From NCBI GenBank assembly GCA_021828345.1, contig JAJZJI010000035.1, positions 1 through 10,528 of the forward strand: a DNA stretch of 10,528 nt, given 5' to 3'. Positions within the stretch are counted from its first letter, which is position 1, and the number at the start of each line of letters is the position of its first letter. Under the pieces are notes generated by a model that saw nothing but the letters and a program-made list of their open reading frames with translations, had not been told where the DNA came from and searched no databases. The translations under genes and the position numbers were made by a program. Source of the stretch: Microcaldota archaeon. GTDB lineage: Archaea; Micrarchaeota; Micrarchaeia; Micrarchaeales; Micrarchaeaceae. Positions 6,821 through 10,528 of this stretch are shown one piece after another.

Positions 6821-7819
6821 ATGTCAAAATCAATATTAAATGCATCAGGAGTTGATCCAAATAAGATACTACCTATGAAATATATGTGGGCACGAAAGCA
6901 CTACAAAAATGGTGTTTCGAATAATTGGGTGCCTGAAGAGGTTGCAATGCAAGCCGACATAGAATTTTGGAAGAGCGGAAAATTATCTGATGATGAGCGC
7001 AGAATGATACTATGGAATTTAGGTTTTTTTTCTACAGCTGAGAGTCTTACCGCAAATAACATAGTTCTTTCGATATACCAGCACGTAACAAATCCCGAAT
7101 GTAGGCAATATCTTTTGAGGCAGGCATATGAGGAGGCTGTCCATACGGATACGTTCATATATTGTTGTGATTCTCTAGGTTTAAATCCGGATGAGATATA
7201 TAATATGTATCTTAACATACCAAGTATTAGTGCAAAGGATACATTTGTAATAGATATAACCAAATCGATACTCGATCCTAATTTTAAAACAAATAGTCAA
7301 GAGAACATACAACGCTTTGTAAACGATCTTGTCGGATTTTATGTCATAATGGAAGGTATATTCTTCTATGCTGGTTTTGCTATGATGCTATCACTGCAGA
7401 GAAGTAATAGGATGGTTGGCATTGCAGAACAGTTCCAGTTTATTCTTCGTGATGAATCGGTGCATCTTGCATTTGGCACAGATCTGATAAATACAATAGT
7501 TGAGGAGAATCCTGCCATATGGACTGAGGAATTCAAGGAATCAATAGTAAAAAACATCAAAAAAGGCGTAGATCTTGAGTATCAGTACGCAAAGGACTGT
7601 CTTCCAAAGGGCATTATGGGCATAAATGCGGACATAATACTTCATTATCTAGAGTATATAGCGGACAGGCGACTAGAGCGTATAAACTTAAAGCGCGTCT
7701 ATGGTACAGAAAATCCCTTCCCTTGGATGAGCGAAATAATTGATCTTAAAAAGGAGAAGAATTTCTTTGAAACCCGCGTTACAGAATATAAAAATAGGGG
7801 CTCACTTGAATGGGATTGA
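6821..7819 (+). CDS. nrdB: Class Ic ribonucleotide reductase small (beta/R2c) subunit, probable Mn/Fe cofactor
   Basis: 332 residues, a ferritin-like four-helix metalloprotein that generates and stores the oxidant driving NrdA. The six metal ligands are E74 (STAESL), E105 and H108 (EEAVH), E178 (VIMEGI), and E212 and H215 (RDESVH). The site four residues after H108, occupied by the radical Tyr in class Ia/Ib, is F112 (HTDTF). Phe there, together with Glu as first ligand in FFSTAESL, is the hallmark of class Ic R2, where a Mn(IV)/Fe(III) centre replaces the tyrosyl radical (known for Chlamydia trachomatis and some archaea). W50 (DIEFW) and D211 continue the electron path, and Tyr in the tail (VTEYKNR) bridges to NrdA. 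F207 stands where the Chlamydia protein has Y222, an activation-relay residue (numbering from memory). Start ATG 6821 has SD AGGTG. T-rich sequence follows the stop. Confidence 0.96.
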   Translation: MSKSILNASGVDPNKILPMKYMWARKHYKNGVSNNWVPEEVAMQADIEFWKSGKLSDDERRMILWNLGFFSTAESLTANNIVLSIYQHVTNPECRQYLLRQAYEEAVHTDTFIYCCDSLGLNPDEIYNMYLNIPSISAKDTFVIDITKSILDPNFKTNSQENIQRFVNDLVGFYVIMEGIFFYAGFAMMLSLQRSNRMVGIAEQFQFILRDESVHLAFGTDLINTIVEENPAIWTEEFKESIVKNIKKGVDLEYQYAKDCLPKGIMGINADIILHYLEYIADRRLERINLKRVYGTENPFPWMSEIIDLKKEKNFFETRVTEYKNRGSLEWD

Positions 7820-7828
7820 TAAATCTAT

Positions 7829-7873
7829 TTTTAATCTAATTATTGCTTCTTATTTTTTATTATCTTATTTTCT
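7829..7873 (+). terminator. T-rich terminator of the nrdAB operon
   Basis: Ten bases after the nrdB stop begins a series of T-runs (CTATTTTTAATC, TTATTTTTTATTATC, TTATTTTCTG) with no strong hairpin, the usual form of an archaeal terminator. Confidence 0.55.
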
Positions 7874-7898
7874 GTCGATAATAGCCTAACGATAACTA

Positions 7899-7906
7899 TT
7901 TATATC
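7899..7906 (+). promoter_or_regulatory. TATA box for the ankyrin-like gene
   Basis: TTTATATC, about 60 bases before the GTG at 7962. The predicted start point near 7930 gives a leader of about 30 bases containing AGGA at 7953-7956 as SD. A second A/T stretch at 7940-7950 is too close to the start codon for a normal promoter. Confidence 0.4.
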
Positions 7907-7927
7907 TAGCTGCTCACTACATAAGGG

Positions 7928-7939
7928 TCAGACATCTGA
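7928..7939 (+). repeat. Short perfect dyad at the predicted transcription start
   Basis: TCAGA-CA-TCTGA: two 5-base inverted arms with a 2-base spacer, sitting on the predicted start point of the ankyrin-like gene. This is where archaeal repressors often bind. Dyads this short occur by chance several times in 10 kb, so only the position makes it notable. Confidence 0.2.
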
Positions 7940-7961
7940 TTATATTTAATTTAGGATATAC

Positions 7962-8645
7962 GTGCCAATAAAACAAATAGAACAGTATAATGTGGATATT
8001 AATAGGTATACAAAGCAGATAAATTCTGAAGGATTATCTCCTGTACATTTATTTGATATAACTGCAATGAGCAAACCACATGCAATAGCTGCGCTTAGTA
8101 ATAGCACCGCATTAAATATAACGCATAACGGTGTACCATTAGGGCATCATATACCTTATTGTTGGGAGAGTATAGGCGTGTTTATAGTAAATAATCCAAA
8201 TAATAATATAATCGAAATAGAATCGGATAATGGCGATACAACTATACATATTATTATAAAGAATTCAAGTAGGGCAAGGCGTGCAGTACTTGAATGTAAA
8301 AATAAGGAACTATTAAAAAAAATAAATAAAAAGAGCGGAGCGTCCGTATTACATTTGTTAACATACGATGATTTGTCAGCGTCCTTTGTTATAAATTCTA
8401 ATATGCATAAAAAAGAGCTTTTGAGGTGCGATAATAATGGGGCTACAGTTGCGCATTGGATTGCGAGGCATTCATTAAAAGGAACAATAACTCTATTAAA
8501 TAAATTAGAATATGCACTCGATTTAGATAAAAACTTTTTTGAATATGTATTAAGGCAAAAAGATAACAATGGCGACACGGTTAATGATACTATAAAAAGA
8601 AGATGGGCAAATAATTTAGCTATACACGATCTAATCAGACCATAA
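7962..8645 (+). CDS. Ankyrin-like repeat protein
   Basis: 227 residues, soluble, with no signal peptide or membrane helix. A motif of the form G-x-(T/S/P)-x-x-H recurs at residues 24 (GLSPVH), 57 (GVPLGH), 91 (GDTTIH), 126 (GASVLH) and 160 (GATVAH), with a degenerate sixth at 204 (GDTVND). The first spacings are 33, 34, 35 and 34 residues, the ankyrin period, and the motif matches the ankyrin turn and first helix (G-x-T-x-L-H). Asn/Asp before Gly (DNG, NNG) is also typical. Ankyrin repeats bind other proteins; the partner is unknown. The repeats have diverged strongly, so a profile search might score them weakly. GTG 7962 is the likely start, with AGGA five bases upstream and no better codon. 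It has its own promoter, 142 bases after nrdB, and precedes the GGDEF gene by 49 bases. Confidence 0.75.
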   Translation: MPIKQIEQYNVDINRYTKQINSEGLSPVHLFDITAMSKPHAIAALSNSTALNITHNGVPLGHHIPYCWESIGVFIVNNPNNNIIEIESDNGDTTIHIIIKNSSRARRAVLECKNKELLKKINKKSGASVLHLLTYDDLSASFVINSNMHKKELLRCDNNGATVAHWIARHSLKGTITLLNKLEYALDLDKNFFEYVLRQKDNNGDTVNDTIKRRWANNLAIHDLIRP

Positions 8646-8647
8646 TG

Positions 8648-8655
8648 TTTAAATA
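8648..8655 (+). promoter_or_regulatory. TATA box for the GGDEF gene
   Basis: TTTAAATA, identical to the boxes upstream of 2320 and nrdA, starting 2 bases after the stop of the ankyrin-like gene. The predicted start point is near 8680, so the GGDEF gene probably has its own promoter. The same 8-mer also occurs inside the GGDEF coding region (8868-8875), so sequence alone is not decisive. Confidence 0.5.
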
Positions 8656-8694
8656 TTATCTAAATTACCTTAATAATATCAGAAGTTGAATTAT

Positions 8695-9306
8695 ATGGAT
8701 ACAAAAATTAATTTTAAAAAAAGTTTACGCGAACAATACCTTGAAATAGAGAATGCTACTCTACTTAGACGTATATCATCACTTGAACAGCAGTTAAAAT
8801 CATCACAAGAAGAACTTTATATTGATTCGCTTACAAAGGTTGGCAATAGGAAGAAATTTGACGAATATTTAAATAATGAAGTAATGCACCTATCGCGTTC
8901 AAGAAATAAGGAGTATTTATCAATTGTACTAATAGATTTGGATGGTTTTAAACAGATAAATGATACAAACGGTCATTCTGCTGGGGATAAAATACTATTT
9001 AGTACTGGTGCTGTTTTAAAATCCGCATTTTCCAGAAATATTGATATTGTATGTAGATATGGGGGCGATGAATTTGCCATAATATTGCCAAATACTACAA
9101 AAGATGGTGCTGAAATTGCTGTAGGTATGGCAAGAAGGCTTGCCGAACAGTCAAATATACAAATGTCTATTGGTATATCAACTATTAATTCTACTGCAAT
9201 ACATCAAAAGCCCATCATACAGGTTATAAAGGATATGTTCGAAGCTGCCGATGCTGATATGTATAATGATAAGTCCTCAAGAAAAGCAATTGCGTTACGC
9301 CGTTAA
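8695..9306 (+). CDS. Single-domain GGDEF diguanylate cyclase with coiled-coil N-terminus
   Basis: 203 residues from ATG 8695 (an in-frame TTG at 8686 would add three). It is predicted to make cyclic di-GMP from two GTP in the cytoplasm. Residues about 8-42 form a charged helix with heptad-like leucines (a dimerising coiled coil) leading into DSLTKVGNRKKF (44-55), the usual start of the domain. The active site is complete: metal ligand D81 in DLDGFKQIND (81-90), substrate contacts N89 and D98 in NDTNGHSAGD (89-98), and GGDEF at 123-127. The inhibitory I-site RxxD is present as R114-NI-D117, exactly five residues before GGDEF, so product inhibition is expected. SIGIST (158-163) and AADADMYNDK (184-193) complete the fold. 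There is no PAS, GAF, receiver or membrane sensor, so any input must come through the coiled coil or expression. Such proteins are common in bacteria and uncommon in archaea. Confidence 0.95.
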   Translation: MDTKINFKKSLREQYLEIENATLLRRISSLEQQLKSSQEELYIDSLTKVGNRKKFDEYLNNEVMHLSRSRNKEYLSIVLIDLDGFKQINDTNGHSAGDKILFSTGAVLKSAFSRNIDIVCRYGGDEFAIILPNTTKDGAEIAVGMARRLAEQSNIQMSIGISTINSTAIHQKPIIQVIKDMFEAADADMYNDKSSRKAIALRR

Positions 9307-9334
9307 TAAATTTATAAATTTATGTAGCGATTTT

Positions 9335-10375
9335 ATGATAACAAATAAATTAGTGGCAGATATCGAATCTGATAAGCATACAAAAGAGTTGTCTAATTAT
9401 CTAAGGCGGATTGTAAACAAGCCAAAATTATACATTTATGGCATGGCACTATCAACGATGCTTTTTGTGAATGGTTGTTCAAATAATGCCACAAACACTT
9501 CTTATTATTCACAGGCACACGTTCAGAATAATGAAAATATATCTGAAAACTTCAATTCAAATACAAATAATTTGTTAACGGCTGGCGATAATTTATCAGA
9601 ACATTATAAATACGCAATATACGATCAGCAGGAGGTAATTATATTTAATAAAATACATAATAAAATTAGCGCAGATATTGTTGCAGTACCACAAACTGAA
9701 AAAAATTTACTTTGCTATATGTATCTAATAAATGCAGTTACTAATAAAAATTGGTGGTATCAATATGGAATCTATCATAGCGCACTGCCAAAGAGCAATA
9801 GCAATCAAATAAATATAACTGTAAACGTATATGATTCCAATGGTGTTTTGCGTAATCTTCAAGTTATTCAACCTAAAATAAAAATAAATCCAAACGATAC
9901 TGTGCGTCTTAGTATGGAAATATTAAATGGTAACGTAGTAATGAATGCATTTGACAAAAATAACGGATCTGATGTTAAATACACTCAAAAATTGTATGGT
10001 TCAAAATTTATAGGCGGAAAATTTAATTGTAGAAATGGTTCAATAATTACTGGATTAATGAGTGAATTATATCATACAGGGTATGTTTATCAAATAAAAG
10101 AAAAACCCATAACATTTACTTCGCCAAAAATAAATTATTACAAAATAGAAATAGCGGAAGATGTATTAAACTCAGGTGTAGGTAAATATTATACAAATAA
10201 TGGAGCAGTACTAGTTTTAGGAGAAAGCGCAAGTAACGTGACTGTAGCGTCTTATGTTCCTAAACCAGATCAAGGTCTTAATATTAACAGTGAAATTAAA
10301 ATTCAGTTTTCTGGCTCTGATATACCTATAACATTAAATCCTCCAAAGCATCAGATAATAGTCGGAGGCAATTGA
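9335..10375 (+). CDS. Predicted exported lipoprotein with beta-rich domains, unknown
   Basis: 346 residues from ATG 9335. The frame is open back to an ATG at 9251, but that would overlap the GGDEF gene by 56 bases and put over 60 residues before the signal helix, so 9335 is chosen; GTG 9353 is also possible given the TATA-like TTTATAAA at 9311. Residues 31-47 (KLYIYGMALSTMLFVNG) are hydrophobic after basic RRIVNKPK, and C48 sits in a lipobox-like VNGC, followed by a Asn/Ser/Thr-rich linker to about 85. The middle (about 100-230) alternates strand-like segments and contains NWWYQYGIYHS and INPNDTVRLSMEI, resembling a jelly-roll or lectin-like sandwich. The C-terminal 110 residues are also beta-rich. 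No catalytic motif is convincing. It starts 28 bases after the GGDEF gene and may be co-transcribed. An anchored surface protein is the best reading. Confidence 0.75.
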   Translation: MITNKLVADIESDKHTKELSNYLRRIVNKPKLYIYGMALSTMLFVNGCSNNATNTSYYSQAHVQNNENISENFNSNTNNLLTAGDNLSEHYKYAIYDQQEVIIFNKIHNKISADIVAVPQTEKNLLCYMYLINAVTNKNWWYQYGIYHSALPKSNSNQINITVNVYDSNGVLRNLQVIQPKIKINPNDTVRLSMEILNGNVVMNAFDKNNGSDVKYTQKLYGSKFIGGKFNCRNGSIITGLMSELYHTGYVYQIKEKPITFTSPKINYYKIEIAEDVLNSGVGKYYTNNGAVLVLGESASNVTVASYVPKPDQGLNINSEIKIQFSGSDIPITLNPPKHQIIVGGN

Positions 10376-10406
10376 ATGGAATGTAAAATTAATTAGACAA
10401 AAATTA

Positions 10407-10414
10407 TTTATATT
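10407..10414 (+). promoter_or_regulatory. TATA box for the right-edge gene
   Basis: TTTATATT, 45 bases before the ATG at 10452, with a predicted start point near 10437 and a leader of about 15 bases that contains the SD. Confidence 0.45.
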
Positions 10415-10438
10415 AAAAAGGCACATACCTTACTCGTT

Positions 10439-10443
10439 AGGTG
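10439..10443 (+). promoter_or_regulatory. Shine-Dalgarno site for the right-edge gene
   Basis: AGGTG, eight bases before ATG 10452; the same core as at nrdB. It supports both the start codon and the reality of this cut gene. Confidence 0.5.
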
Positions 10444-10451
10444 TATATATT

Positions 10452-10528
10452 ATGCCAAAAAATATTGAAATTGCTGCAAGCAATAATAATGTTACAAAGG
10501 CAATATTTGTGGGCTCTATAATTGGTGT
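10452..10528 (+). CDS. Start of an unidentified gene, cut by the right window edge
   Basis: Only 25 complete codons are visible. After a short polar N-terminus (MPKNIEIAASNNNVTK) a hydrophobic stretch begins (AIFVGSIIG), so the protein is probably membrane-inserted or exported. It has a TATA-like box at 10407 and an AGGTG site eight bases before the ATG, which makes the start fairly convincing. Family and function cannot be told from this fragment. Confidence 0.6.
   Translation, partial: MPKNIEIAASNNNVTKAIFVGSIIG

Noticed and set aside
7820..7961. Structured RNA or riboswitch between nrdB and the ankyrin-like gene
   Set aside because: Only short chance-level inverted repeats are present; the region is explained by a T-rich terminator and a promoter.
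9251..9334. Upstream extension of the last lipoprotein into the GGDEF gene
   Set aside because: It would overlap conserved GGDEF C-terminal coding sequence in another frame and push the signal helix past residue 60; later starts fit better.
9335..10375. G1 (eqolisin) or thermopsin-like peptidase
   Set aside because: The aromatic strand pattern is suggestive, but I could not find a convincing catalytic Gln/Glu pair or a thermopsin motif.
1..10528. tRNA, rRNA, CRISPR array, insertion sequence or attachment site
   Set aside because: No cloverleaf pattern, regularly spaced direct repeats, transposase motifs or terminal inverted repeats were found on reading through both strands.

Overview
The window reads as a low-GC archaeal chromosome segment. 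The evidence is A/T-rich TATA-like boxes about 25-45 bases before most gene starts, several very short or absent 5' leaders, GGTG-type Shine-Dalgarno sites, T-rich gene ends without strong stem-loops, frequent ATA (Ile) and AGG/AGA (Arg) codons, and a six-helix membrane protein resembling archaeal families. The many short or unrecognised genes would fit a small-genome lineage of the DPANN/ARMAN kind, but that placement is inference. No rRNA, tRNA, CRISPR array or insertion sequence was seen.

Layout. Bases 1-2197 (minus strand) hold a very tight three-gene unit read right to left: an unrecognised 177-residue protein, a predicted lipoprotein, and the N-terminal 261 residues of a family X DNA polymerase that continues past the left edge. 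A divergent promoter region (2198-2319) follows. Bases 2320-3820 (plus strand) hold a six-helix membrane protein and three tiny orphan genes: two polar, probably disordered proteins and one two-helix membrane protein. Bases 3953-7819 are the best understood part, an nrdA-nrdB pair encoding class I ribonucleotide reductase. NrdB has all six metal ligands but Phe where the radical Tyr normally sits, so it is a class Ic (Chlamydia-type, probably Mn/Fe) enzyme. Bases 7962-10375 hold an ankyrin-like repeat protein, a single-domain GGDEF diguanylate cyclase with intact catalytic and inhibitory sites, and a second predicted lipoprotein. A further gene starts at 10452 and runs off the right edge.

How the parts may work together. 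The reductase makes dNTPs and the polymerase uses them in gap-filling repair, but they lie on opposite strands in separate units, so a functional link is only a guess. The right-hand cluster (ankyrin-like protein, diguanylate cyclase, cell-surface protein) is the best candidate for something undescribed: a complete c-di-GMP synthase in an archaeal-looking genome, beside a protein-binding repeat protein and an exported anchored protein, with no recognisable c-di-GMP receptor or phosphodiesterase in view.
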